From NCBI GenBank assembly GCA_035569495.1, contig DATMMX010000011.1, forward strand, positions 310,001 to 374,000: a stretch of DNA of 64,000 nt. The letters are read 5' to 3'. Under the pieces are notes generated by a model, which was given only the letters and a program-made list of their open reading frames with translations, did no database searches and was not told the DNA's origin. Origin of the DNA: DASRDZ01 sp035569495 (GTDB lineage: Bacteria > Chloroflexota > Dormibacteria > Aeolococcales > Aeolococcaceae). The position numbers were made by a program, and so were the translations under genes. Shown piece by piece: positions 45,043-54,674 of the stretch (positions are counted from its first letter, which is position 1; the number at the start of each line of letters is the position of its first letter).

Positions 45043-47466
45043 GTGGCCGCCCCGCGCCGACCCATGGACGCCTGGGACGATCCCGAGCTGGCCTCGATCT
45101 TCCAGGACGAGCCCGACCTCTACGAGCTGGGCCGCACCCTCAAGCAGTCGCGGCCCGAGCCGGGGGTCGGCCAGCACTTCGAGCCCTACCTGCGCGCCAA
45201 GCTGCTCGACCAGGCCGCCCGCGAGCTGCGGCCGCGCGGGCTGGGACGGTTCCGGCTGCGGCCCGGCGTCTTCGCCGGCGGCGGCGCCGCGCTGGGTGTG
45301 GCGATGATCGCCGCGGTGGTGGTCGCCTCGGTGCTCTACCACCCGCATGACACCCGGGTCGACGTCGCCTACACCAACGTCGCCGAGAACCACGACGTCA
45401 GCCCTGACGACGTGATCCGGGTCGCCTTCACCCAGGCGGTCGACCATCCCTCGGTGGAGCACAACCTGCAGATCCACCCGGCGACCGCCGTGCAGACGCG
45501 CTGGGAGGGCACCACCCTGGTGATCACCCCGCTGCACCGGCTGGCCGCCAACACGCCCTACACGGTGACCATCCCCAAGGCGGCGGTGCGCACCGCCGGG
45601 GGCGACGTGGCCCAGACGGACGTCCACATCGCCTTCGGCACCAAGGCCACGCCCCCGCCGGGACCGACCCAGCCGCCGGCCCAGCCGCCGGCGCTGCAGG
45701 TGACCGAGCTCGGGCCCGTCTCCGGCGACAGCGACGTGATCCTGGCCCCGGACGGCACGCTGGTCGCCCTCGGCGCCCTGGTCGGTGCCGCCCCGAGCGC
45801 GTCGCCGAGCCCGACCGCGACGCCGCTGCTGCCCCTGCCGGTGGGCGTGCCCAGCGGGTCGCTGCTCTCGCCGGCGGCGTCGGCCGCCGCGACCCCGAGC
45901 GCGTCGCCCGCAGCGGCGAATGCCACGGCCCGGATGGCGCGGCTCGCACCCTCGGGCCCCACGCTGCTCGGGCCCGCCGCCGCCGAGGCGGCCTTCTCGC
46001 CGAGCGGCGCCTCTCTCGCCTACCTGGTCACCCACGGCACCCAGGCCGACCTCGACGTGGCCAAGGCGGACGGCAGCGGCTCGGTCCGCCTGGTCCGCAA
46101 CGCCGACGCCACCTCGCCGCTGGCCTGGTCGGGCGAGGACAGCCTGGTCTACGTCAGCGGCGGCCAGGTCAGCACCGTCGACCTCCAGGGGCGGGCCCGA
46201 CCGGTCAGCGGGGCGGTGCGCATCCTCACCGGGCAGGACGCGGCGCTGGCACCCGGCGGGCAGTTCCTCTACGTTGGCCCCGCCCCCGCGGGCTCGACCG
46301 CCACGCCCAGCCCCAGCGCTTCGCCGACGGCGCTGCCCTCGCCCTCGGGCTCGGCGTCGCCCAGCAACTCGGTCGACCTCTCAACCGGACACCTGGTCGA
46401 CCTCAGCAGCGGCGCGGTGCTGCCCCTCCACGGCGTCCAGCGCCTGCCCGCCTTCAGCGGCGACGGCACCCGGGTCGCCTGGGTCGACGAGAGCGGCGAC
46501 GTCCCCCTGCTCCAGGTCAGCCGCACCGGCGACGCGACCGGCACCACCCCGACCACGGTGTCCACCGCCGCCGCGACGGGCGACACGCTGGCCGGCCTGG
46601 CGCTCAGCGGCGACGGCTCGCGCGTCCTCTACTCGCTGGCCCGCGGCGGCAGCGGGAGCACCGACGTGCGGGTGGTGACGGTCAGCTCCGGCAGCACCGT
46701 GGCGGTGGGCGACGGGCTGCCCGTGCTCTCCCCGGCGCTCTCCTCCGGCGGCGACAGGATCGCCTTCCTCCGCCCCGACAACGGCACCGTCCAGGCGGCG
46801 GTGGCCACCGTGCCCGGCGCCCCGGCGACCAGCGCCGCCGCCGACGCCGTCCCCGCCGACGCCTCCGCCCAGGTCGACCGCTTCGTCGCCGCCCAGCTCG
46901 GTGGCGACACCACCGCCATGCAGTCGCTGAGCAACGGCAGCGTCAGCCTGAGCCCGCTGGTGCCCACCGTCCACGTCACCCGCAGCTACGTCATCAAGGC
47001 GGCGCTGGCGCCCGACACCGGCCAGGTCACCGCCCAGGTCCGTCTCGTCCTCGACGCCACGCGCGACGCGCCCGTGTCCTTCGCCGACGAGACCCTGAAG
47101 CTCGACCGGACACCCGCCGGCCCGTACCTGGTCACCGCCGCGGCGATGAGCGACTTCAAGGCCGAGCCCAACGGGCCGCAGATCGTCCACGTCTCCAGCG
47201 AACGCCAGGGCTCGACGCTGGTGGTGCGCATCGCCTTCGACAGCGACCTCGACCCCGCCACCGTGACCGGTTCTTCGATCGTCCTCACCGGTCCACGCGG
47301 CGGCCCGCTCAGCGCCGAGGTGACCTACGAGGTGGAGAGCCGCACCGCCGTGGTGCGCGTCAGCGACCTCGCCGCCGGTGGGCTGACCCTCTCGGTGAGC
47401 GGCGCTCTGCACGACATCGCGGGGCAGGCGTTGTCGAGCGCGTACAGCACGTCGCTGCAAGGCTGA
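45043..47466 (+). CDS. Membrane-anchored partner of the sigma factor, with Ig-like and propeller domains
   Basis: An 807-residue single-pass protein. About 80 N-terminal residues are cytoplasmic, acidic then basic, without the Cys/His of a zinc anti-sigma domain. A membrane segment is at about 85-106 (GGGAALGVAMIAAVVVASVL). Outside are a Big_5-type Ig-like domain (about 112-205), a Pro-rich linker, a TolB/WD40-like propeller with Ala/Ser/Pro-rich insertions (about 225-590), and a second Ig-like domain at the C-terminus. Position and topology suggest an anti-sigma or signal-sensing role for the upstream sigma factor; this is inference. Start GTG 45043, with GGGGAGG 12 bases away; ATG 45064 is possible. 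Confidence 0.75.
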   Translation: MAAPRRPMDAWDDPELASIFQDEPDLYELGRTLKQSRPEPGVGQHFEPYLRAKLLDQAARELRPRGLGRFRLRPGVFAGGGAALGVAMIAAVVVASVLYHPHDTRVDVAYTNVAENHDVSPDDVIRVAFTQAVDHPSVEHNLQIHPATAVQTRWEGTTLVITPLHRLAANTPYTVTIPKAAVRTAGGDVAQTDVHIAFGTKATPPPGPTQPPAQPPALQVTELGPVSGDSDVILAPDGTLVALGALVGAAPSASPSPTATPLLPLPVGVPSGSLLSPAASAAATPSASPAAANATARMARLAPSGPTLLGPAAAEAAFSPSGASLAYLVTHGTQADLDVAKADGSGSVRLVRNADATSPLAWSGEDSLVYVSGGQVSTVDLQGRARPVSGAVRILTGQDAALAPGGQFLYVGPAPAGSTATPSPSASPTALPSPSGSASPSNSVDLSTGHLVDLSSGAVLPLHGVQRLPAFSGDGTRVAWVDESGDVPLLQVSRTGDATGTTPTTVSTAAATGDTLAGLALSGDGSRVLYSLARGGSGSTDVRVVTVSSGSTVAVGDGLPVLSPALSSGGDRIAFLRPDNGTVQAAVATVPGAPATSAAADAVPADASAQVDRFVAAQLGGDTTAMQSLSNGSVSLSPLVPTVHVTRSYVIKAALAPDTGQVTAQVRLVLDATRDAPVSFADETLKLDRTPAGPYLVTAAAMSDFKAEPNGPQIVHVSSERQGSTLVVRIAFDSDLDPATVTGSSIVLTGPRGGPLSAEVTYEVESRTAVVRVSDLAAGGLTLSVSGALHDIAGQALSSAYSTSLQG

Positions 47467-47500
47467 GTCCGCGCCGCCTGCGGACGGTGACTCCCACCCC

Positions 47501-47529
47501 TTCCTAGGCCGCCCAGGAAAGCTTATGCT
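47501..47529 (+). promoter_or_regulatory. Likely promoter of the beta-helix gene
   Basis: TTCCTA, 17-base spacer, TATGCT. A start near 47536 gives a leader of about 180 bases with several hairpins. The only other well-spaced pair in this gap was not found. Confidence 0.45.
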
Positions 47530-47603
47530 GCGCGCGCCGGCGTTTCCCGGGCGCCGGGGCAGGAATCCTCACAGCGAGGTGTGCGCGCGTGCACTGAAAC
47601 CAG

Positions 47604-47698
47604 GCGGGTCGAGCCCGCACGGCCGAGGAGAGCTCGGGGAGGAGTGATGTGTGGGCTGTTGTCGTGTGCCCCGCGACATCGGCGTCACTTTTTCCAAG
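47604..47698 (+). promoter_or_regulatory. Structured leader with a terminator-like hairpin and T5 tract
   Basis: The leader holds a GCGGG/CCCGC hairpin (47604-47618), a CCGAG/CTCGG hairpin (47623-47637), and then a larger fold (47644-47688) with two mutually exclusive pairings: GATGT with ACATC, or TGTCG with CGACA. GTCAC closes against the initial GTGA and is directly followed by TTTTT (47689-47693), 18 bases before the ribosome binding site and ATG. Such T-runs are rare here. It looks like an attenuator or riboswitch expression platform, but I recognise no known class. Confidence 0.4.
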
Positions 47699-47715
47699 GG
47701 GCTCGGAGGTTCCCG

Positions 47716-50703
47716 ATGAGGGAAGCAGCGCAGGGCAGGGGAGCTGTGGGAGGTGCGTGGCGACGAAGCCTCGTCGCCCTCGGCGTCACCGGCGTGGTCG
47801 CGGCGGCATGGGCGGGGTCGATGCCGTTGCAGGCAAGTGCGGCGACGCATCGGCAGTTGCTGTCACGGACACCGAATCTTCTGGCGCCGTCCGGGGTTGT
47901 GAACACCTACGTCGTCAACAGCGCGGCCGACTCCGGGGGGACGTGTCCCGGCGTCGATTGCACGCTGCGGCAGGCGATCACCAACGCGAACAGTGACGGC
48001 ACGCTCGACCTGATCAAGTTCGGGATCAGCAGCCCGATCGTTCTGGCCACGGTGGTCAGCATCACCGACACCGGCGGCGTGATCATCCAGGGCTCGGGCG
48101 CCGGCACCACCGTGATCGACGGCGGCGCCGTCACCCAAGTGTTCACCATTCCCAGCGGGGTGTCGGTGAACATGAGCGGCGTCACCGTGCAGAACGGCAA
48201 GTTCGCCGGTGACGGCGGCGGCATCTTCGTGCAGGGCTCGGTCGTGCTCGACCACGTCGTGGTCCGCGCCAACCAGTCCACCGGCACCAGCAACAACGGT
48301 GGCGGCATCTACGTCGGGGGCTCCACCGCGTCGCTGTGGGTGCTCAACAGCACCATCGGCGGTGCCAACGCCGCCGACGGCAACCTCAGCGACGGCGGCG
48401 GCGGCGGCCTGTGGAGCGACGGCGCGGTGAGCATGCAGAACACCGTCGTGCAGAACAACGTCGCCGACCACACGGCCGCGGGGAGCAAGGGCGGCGGCGG
48501 CGTCAATGCCACGTGCTGCGGCGCCTTCGACGGCGACAACGTGACCTTCACCGGCAACACCTTCGGCAGCGGCAGCGGGCCGGCCACCGGCGACGAGGGC
48601 GGCGGTCTCTACACCAACAGCTCGGCGCTGCTGCAGAACTCGTCGTTCCAGGGCAACAGCGCATACACCGGCGGCGGCATGTTCAACGACTTCGGCGCCG
48701 AGGTCGACAACACCTCCTTCACGGGCAACACCGCCACCAACAGGGGCGGCGGCATCTACAACCAGTCCGGCGGCGACCAGACCGCGCTGAACAACGACAC
48801 GCTGTCCTCCAACACGGCGGTGACCGACGGCGGCGGCCTGCACATCGACGGCGGCGGCCACGTCACCATGCGCGGCGGATCGGTCGCCAACAACACCGTC
48901 TCGGCCGGCAGCGGTGGCGGCGTCTACGTCGCCGGCAACCTGGACATGGTGAGCACGAGCGTCACCGGCAACCAGGCGAGCCTGGGCGGCGGCGGCCTCA
49001 ACGGCGTGTCGCCCGGAACCATCAGTCTCGCCAACCTCGTGGTCAGCGGCAACACCGCCGGCGCCAGCGGTGGCGGCGGCCTGTTCTCCACCGGCCCCCT
49101 CACCCTCGCCAACGTCGTCGTGTCGGGCAACACGTCGGGCGGGAGCGGCGGCGGCATCCTCGCCTTCGGAAACATGGTGGCAACCGGAGGCACCATCACC
49201 GCCAACCACGCCACCGGCGGTGACGGCGGCGGCCTGCGGTCGAACAGCAATCTCAGCCTCACCGGCGTGACCGTCTCCGGCAACACCGCCAGTGGCGGCG
49301 GGGGCGGCCTGTCCGAGGAGAACAACAACGCCACGTTCCTCAACGTGACCGTGTCGGGCAACACCGCGAACGGCCTCGGCGGCGGCATGTACCTCAATGC
49401 CGGCGGCTCGGTCGCCTCACTGAACAACGTCACGGTCAGCGGCAACAGCGGCACCAGCGGCGGCGGCGTCTGGAGCACCATGAAGCTCACCACCGGCGGC
49501 GTGTGGATCGACTCCAACAGCGCCAGCATCGACGGCGGTGGCCTCTACAACACCGACAACGGCACCCTGCGCAACACGACGGTCAGCAACAACTCCAGCG
49601 CCAACCACGGCGGCGGGGTGTGGAACAACGGGTCGTCGCTGCAGGTGACCAACACCACCATCACCGGCAACGTCGCCCCGGGCGGCAGCGCCACCTGGAA
49701 CGCGGGCAGCGGCGTCCTGCAGCTCTTCTTCAGCACCGTGACCGGTGGCCTCGACGTCGAGAGCGGCTCGACCAACTCCTACCGCGGCGCACTGATCGCG
49801 GGAAGCTGCTCCGGCACCGGCAGCAACATGTCGAGTGGGTTCAACCTGGAGAGCCCGGGCGACACCTGCAGCCTGCACGGCCAGAGCGACCAGCGCAACG
49901 TCGCCGACGCCAAGCTGGCAACGCTGGCCAACAACGGCGGCTTCGCGCCGACGCTGGCGCTCAAGGGCGGCAGCCCGGCGATCGACGGAGCCGGTACCAA
50001 CTGCAACGTCGCCACCGACGAGCGGGGCATCGCGCGCCCGCAGCTCAACGGCTGTGACATCGGCGCCTTCGAGTTCACCTCGACCGGCTACTGGACGGTG
50101 GCGTCGGACGGCGGCGTCTTCACCTTCGGCGGCCTCGGCTTCTACGGCAGCAAGGGCGGACAGCCGCTCAACGCACCGGTGGTCGGCATGGCGTCGACGC
50201 CGGACCGCGGTGGCTACTGGCTGGTCGCCGCGGACGGCGGCATCTTCCCCTTCGGCAACGCCGGTGGCTTCGGCAGCAAGGGCGGGTCGCACCTCAACGC
50301 GCCTGTGGTCGGCATGGCCTCGACGCCGGACGGCATGGGCTACTGGCTGGTCGCGGCCGATGGCGGCATCTTCCCGTTCGGTGACGCCGGTGGCTTCGGC
50401 AGCAAGGGCGGACAGCACCTCAACCAGCCGATCGTCGGCATGGCGGCAACGCCTGACGGCGGCGGCTACTGGCTGGTCGCCGCGGACGGCGGCATCTTCC
50501 CCTTCGGCAACGCCGGCGGCTTCGGCAGCGAAGGCGGGACCAAGCTCAACAAGCCGGTGGTCGGCATGTCCGCGACGTCGGACGGCAAGGGCTACTGGCT
50601 GGTCGCCTCGGACGGCGGCATCTTCACCCACGGCGATGCGCTGTTCCTGGGCAGCAAGGGCGGGCAGCCGCTCAACTCGCCGATGAACGGCATGGCCGCG
50701 TAG
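47716..50703 (+). CDS. Secreted right-handed beta-helix protein with C-terminal 42-residue repeats
   Basis: A 995-residue exported protein. Signal peptide: WRRSLVALGVTGVVAAAWAG, cleavage near ASA. Residues about 55-790 are a parallel beta-helix built of short Asn/Gly/Ser/Thr-rich coils with recurring GGGI / VSGNTA / NNT patterns, similar to pectate-lyase-like and Pmp-like surface proteins; it ends with RGIARPQLNGCDIGAFE, a common end of such domains. Residues 791-995 are five tandem 42-residue repeats (GYWLVAADGGIFPFG type). No catalytic site is recognised, so it may be an adhesin or surface structure. ATG 47716 has GGAGG 7 bases upstream; the open frame above it is leader sequence. Confidence 0.85.
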   Translation: MREAAQGRGAVGGAWRRSLVALGVTGVVAAAWAGSMPLQASAATHRQLLSRTPNLLAPSGVVNTYVVNSAADSGGTCPGVDCTLRQAITNANSDGTLDLIKFGISSPIVLATVVSITDTGGVIIQGSGAGTTVIDGGAVTQVFTIPSGVSVNMSGVTVQNGKFAGDGGGIFVQGSVVLDHVVVRANQSTGTSNNGGGIYVGGSTASLWVLNSTIGGANAADGNLSDGGGGGLWSDGAVSMQNTVVQNNVADHTAAGSKGGGGVNATCCGAFDGDNVTFTGNTFGSGSGPATGDEGGGLYTNSSALLQNSSFQGNSAYTGGGMFNDFGAEVDNTSFTGNTATNRGGGIYNQSGGDQTALNNDTLSSNTAVTDGGGLHIDGGGHVTMRGGSVANNTVSAGSGGGVYVAGNLDMVSTSVTGNQASLGGGGLNGVSPGTISLANLVVSGNTAGASGGGGLFSTGPLTLANVVVSGNTSGGSGGGILAFGNMVATGGTITANHATGGDGGGLRSNSNLSLTGVTVSGNTASGGGGGLSEENNNATFLNVTVSGNTANGLGGGMYLNAGGSVASLNNVTVSGNSGTSGGGVWSTMKLTTGGVWIDSNSASIDGGGLYNTDNGTLRNTTVSNNSSANHGGGVWNNGSSLQVTNTTITGNVAPGGSATWNAGSGVLQLFFSTVTGGLDVESGSTNSYRGALIAGSCSGTGSNMSSGFNLESPGDTCSLHGQSDQRNVADAKLATLANNGGFAPTLALKGGSPAIDGAGTNCNVATDERGIARPQLNGCDIGAFEFTSTGYWTVASDGGVFTFGGLGFYGSKGGQPLNAPVVGMASTPDRGGYWLVAADGGIFPFGNAGGFGSKGGSHLNAPVVGMASTPDGMGYWLVAADGGIFPFGDAGGFGSKGGQHLNQPIVGMAATPDGGGYWLVAADGGIFPFGNAGGFGSEGGTKLNKPVVGMSATSDGKGYWLVASDGGIFTHGDALFLGSKGGQPLNSPMNGMAA
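50086..50703 (+). repeat. Five tandem 126-bp repeats inside the beta-helix gene
   Basis: Repeat units begin at 50086, 50212, 50338, 50464 and 50590, exactly 126 bases apart; the last is cut by the stop codon. Each encodes 42 residues beginning GYW(L/T)VA(A/S)DGG(I/V)F and containing GS(K/E)GG and (V/I)VGM. The inner three copies are the most alike, which suggests recent duplication. Confidence 0.95.
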
Positions 50704-50722
50704 GCCGGACAACGGTTTCCGG

Positions 50723-50758
50723 GGGTCGGGTCGTCGCAGCGTTGCGGCGGCCCGGCCC
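50723..50758. terminator. Bidirectional terminator-like hairpin between convergent genes
   Basis: A 15-bp stem (50723-50737 with 50744-50758, including a few G-T wobbles on the plus strand) with a 6-base loop fills almost the whole 55-base gap between the beta-helix gene and the methyltransferase-like gene. No T-tract. Confidence 0.6.
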
Positions 50759-51322
50759 TCACTCCGTGGTGAGCAGCACCGCCTCGGTGGGGATGCGCAA
50801 CGTGCCGTCGGGCGCCGCGTAGGGCTGCAGGCGGGCCTCGCATTCGGCACGGCGGGACTCGTCGCCACCGCCGACAGCAGCCCACCAGTGCGCGGTGCCG
50901 TCGAAGCGCACCACGTCGTGGATGCGCGCGATGCGGATGCGGTCGGCACCGCCCGACTGCTCGACCAGGTGCTCGGCGGCGAGCGGGAAGCCGAAGCGCG
51001 TGGCCTGCTCGACGGTCCGCGGATCGGCGGGGATGAGCGCGTCGAGATGCGGCACGGCGGCGGGCTCGCTCCACACCAGGACGCCGAGGCGCCCGTGATG
51101 CGGGTCGAGGATGCGCAGCATCTCGCCCAGCGTCGCGGCGGGATCGCCTTGCTCTGCCAGCGTGAACAGCGAGGTCACCACCTGCGCGGAGCCGTCCGGC
51201 AGGGCCGGCACCTCACCGTTGTCGCCGATTTCGACACAAACCTCGCGGCGCTCGGGGCGCACGATGGTGGCCAGGTGCTCAGCGAAGGGACGTAATACGG
51301 TGGCGACCAGCAGCCGGTCCAC
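50759..51322 (-). CDS. Methyltransferase-like protein lacking the SAM-binding motif I
   Basis: A 187-residue protein. The central part VVTSLFTLAEQGDPAATLGEM followed by RILDPHHGRLGVLVWSEP matches the motif II/III region of class I methyltransferases (the usual E.x.RVL.PGG), and the end LRIPTEAVLLT also fits. However, the N-terminal glycine-rich SAM-binding motif is absent: the protein begins MDRLLVATVLRPFAEHLA. It may be a truncated or non-catalytic relative. Start GTG 51322, with GGGAG 7 bases upstream, 14 bases after the accC stop, so it is in the carboxylase operon. Earlier parts of the open frame are shadow of accC. Confidence 0.65.
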   Translation of the reverse strand: MDRLLVATVLRPFAEHLATIVRPERREVCVEIGDNGEVPALPDGSAQVVTSLFTLAEQGDPAATLGEMLRILDPHHGRLGVLVWSEPAAVPHLDALIPADPRTVEQATRFGFPLAAEHLVEQSGGADRIRIARIHDVVRFDGTAHWWAAVGGGDESRRAECEARLQPYAAPDGTLRIPTEAVLLTTE

Positions 51323-51336
51323 CGCCGCGCTCCCTG

Positions 51337-52779
<1,443 letters not shown>

Positions 52780-52787
52780 GGCCAAAA

Positions 52788-54617
52788 CTACCCGACCAGC
52801 AGGATGGGGTCCTTGGGCGACACCACCGCGCCCTCGGCGACGTAGACCTCGCGGACCGTGCCGTCGCGGGTGGCGACGACGTCGTTCTGCATCTTCATCG
52901 CCTCCAGCACCGCGACCACGTCGCCCAGCTTCACCGCGTCACCGACGGCGACGCTGACCTTGAGGATCAGCCCCTGCATCGGCGCCACCACGGTGCCCTC
53001 GGTGATGGCGGGCTTGCCGCCGCCGGCCGCGACACCGTTGGTCGAGGGCGCGGCGCCACCGCCGCCACCCATGCCGAACGTGCCCGCGGGGGCGACCACG
53101 CGCACCTGGTACTGCTCGCCGTCGACCTCGACGGTCAGCTCGCGCACCTCGTCGGCGGGCGGGGGCGGCGGCGCGGGCTCGGCGGGCGCGGCGGCGGCCT
53201 CGGCGGCCGCGGCATCCTCGGCGCTCGTCTCGGCGGGCTCCGGCTCGGGCGTAGGCTCGTCGCCGAGCAGCTCGGCCACCGCCACGCCGCGGAGCAGCGC
53301 ACCCGTCTCCGCGGGGAAGAGCGCGTAGCAGACCACGTCGGCGTCGCCGCGCACGGGGATCCCCTCGCGCTGCATCTCGCGGCGCAGCCCGGCCATCGCC
53401 GGTTCGAGCAGGTCGGCGGGGCGGCAGGTGATCGGCTCCTCTCGCCCGTTGACGATGCGGCGCACCTCGGGGTCGACCTTGCCCGGCGGCTCGCCGTAGA
53501 GGCCCAGGCAGTAGTCCTTGACCTCCTGGGAGATGGTGGCGTACCGGTCGCCGTCGCAGACGTTGTAGACGGCCTGGGTGGCGACGATCTGGGCGATCGG
53601 CGTGATCAGCGGCGGGTAGCCCAGCTCGGCGCGCACCCGGGGAATCTCCTGCTGCACCTGGGGCAGGCGATCGAGGGCGTCGCGGTCGCGCAGCTCGGCG
53701 AAGAGGTGCTCGACGGCGGTGGGCGGGAGCTGGGTGCGCAGCACGCTGGTGTCGAGGCGCCAGGCGGCGGGGTCGGCGATGTCGCGGTACAGCTCCAGCA
53801 CCTCGCCGAGCCGCTGCTGCGCGGCGGCGACCTGTTCGAGGTCGAGGCCGGTGTCGTGGTCGGTCCCACGCAGGGCGTTGACCACGCCCTCGGTCGCGGG
53901 GAGGCTGGAGCCGCCCGCCAGCGGGCTGAGCGCGACGTCGAGACTGCGTGCGCCCGCGGTGGCGGCCGCCATGTAGGCGAGCCCGGCCTGCCCCGTCAGC
54001 GCCGCGGAGTGGACGTTGACGGGAAGCTCGGTCTGCTCGACCAGCTTGCCGACCAGCTCGGCGGCCGTGCCCGCGCCGAGCAGGCCGGCGGGGTCGTAGA
54101 CGCCCAGCGCGTCGTAGCCCAGCTCTTTGAGGCGCACGCCCAGCGCGACGAAGCCGTCCACGGTGTGCACCGGCGACTCCGTGTAGACCAGGCCACCCTC
54201 GGCGGTGCGGCCCGCGGCGTGCACCGCTTCCACGCAGCGCTCCAGGTTGCGCGGGTCGTTGAGCGAGTCGTAGCAGCGGAAGACGTCCACGCCCGCCTCG
54301 GCGGCGACCTTGACGAAGGCGTCGACGACGTCGTCGGCGACCTGGCGATGGCCGACCAGCGCCTGGCCGCGGAGCAGCCCGAGCAGGGGCGTCTGCGGCG
54401 CCGCCTCGCGGATCGCCTGGAGGCGCTCGAAGGGATTCTCGGCGAGGAAGCGCAGCGCGGCCTCGAAGGTGGCGCCGCCGAAGACGTCCAGGGCGGCGAA
54501 ACCACAGCGGTCGAGCAGCGCGGCAACGGGAAGGATGTGGCGGCGGCGCAGGCGGCTCAGCAGGAGGGCTTGCTGTCCCTGACGCAGCGACGTCTCCACC
54601 AGTTCGAGACGGGGCAT
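52788..54617 (-). CDS. PycB/OadA-like protein: carboxyltransferase-fold domain with lost metal site, plus biotinyl domain
   Basis: A 609-residue protein colinear with pyruvate carboxylase subunit B, oxaloacetate decarboxylase alpha and transcarboxylase 5S: barrel (about 5-300; GGATFEAALRFLAENPFERL, LLRGQALVG, DVFRCYDSLNDPRN), the conserved PYC_OADA part (LITPIAQIVATQAVYNV), a Pro/Ala linker, and a C-terminal biotinyl domain with Lys575 in EAMKMQN. The barrel lacks three of the four metal ligands: the Asp of the TLRDxHQS motif is Gln13 (SLRQGQQA), the carboxylated Lys is Tyr174 (GVYDPAGLL), and the second His of HxH is Ala205 (NVHSAALTG); His203 remains. It is probably a biotin carrier with an altered or dead transferase. 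TACAAT lies 9 bases before ATG 54617. Confidence 0.88.
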   Translation of the reverse strand: MPRLELVETSLRQGQQALLLSRLRRRHILPVAALLDRCGFAALDVFGGATFEAALRFLAENPFERLQAIREAAPQTPLLGLLRGQALVGHRQVADDVVDAFVKVAAEAGVDVFRCYDSLNDPRNLERCVEAVHAAGRTAEGGLVYTESPVHTVDGFVALGVRLKELGYDALGVYDPAGLLGAGTAAELVGKLVEQTELPVNVHSAALTGQAGLAYMAAATAGARSLDVALSPLAGGSSLPATEGVVNALRGTDHDTGLDLEQVAAAQQRLGEVLELYRDIADPAAWRLDTSVLRTQLPPTAVEHLFAELRDRDALDRLPQVQQEIPRVRAELGYPPLITPIAQIVATQAVYNVCDGDRYATISQEVKDYCLGLYGEPPGKVDPEVRRIVNGREEPITCRPADLLEPAMAGLRREMQREGIPVRGDADVVCYALFPAETGALLRGVAVAELLGDEPTPEPEPAETSAEDAAAAEAAAAPAEPAPPPPPADEVRELTVEVDGEQYQVRVVAPAGTFGMGGGGGAAPSTNGVAAGGGKPAITEGTVVAPMQGLILKVSVAVGDAVKLGDVVAVLEAMKMQNDVVATRDGTVREVYVAEGAVVSPKDPILLVG

Positions 54618-54626
54618 CGCCACGGC

Positions 54627-54632
54627 ATTGTA
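54627..54632 (-). promoter_or_regulatory. -10 box of a probable leaderless promoter (PycB-like/accC unit)
   Basis: Minus-strand TACAAT, 9 bases, ATG 54617, no Shine-Dalgarno. Located directly after the hairpin that ends the purE unit. Confidence 0.55.
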
Positions 54633-54638
54633 GGGAGC

Positions 54639-54664
54639 AGGCCGCCGCACACGGCGAGCGGCCT
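54639..54664 (-). terminator. Hairpin between purE and the PycB-like gene
   Basis: On the minus strand an 8-bp stem (AGGCCGC plus one G-T pair) with a 10-base loop, 11 bases after the purE stop. No T-tract. Confidence 0.45.
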
Positions 54665-54674
54665 CGCGCCCCGC

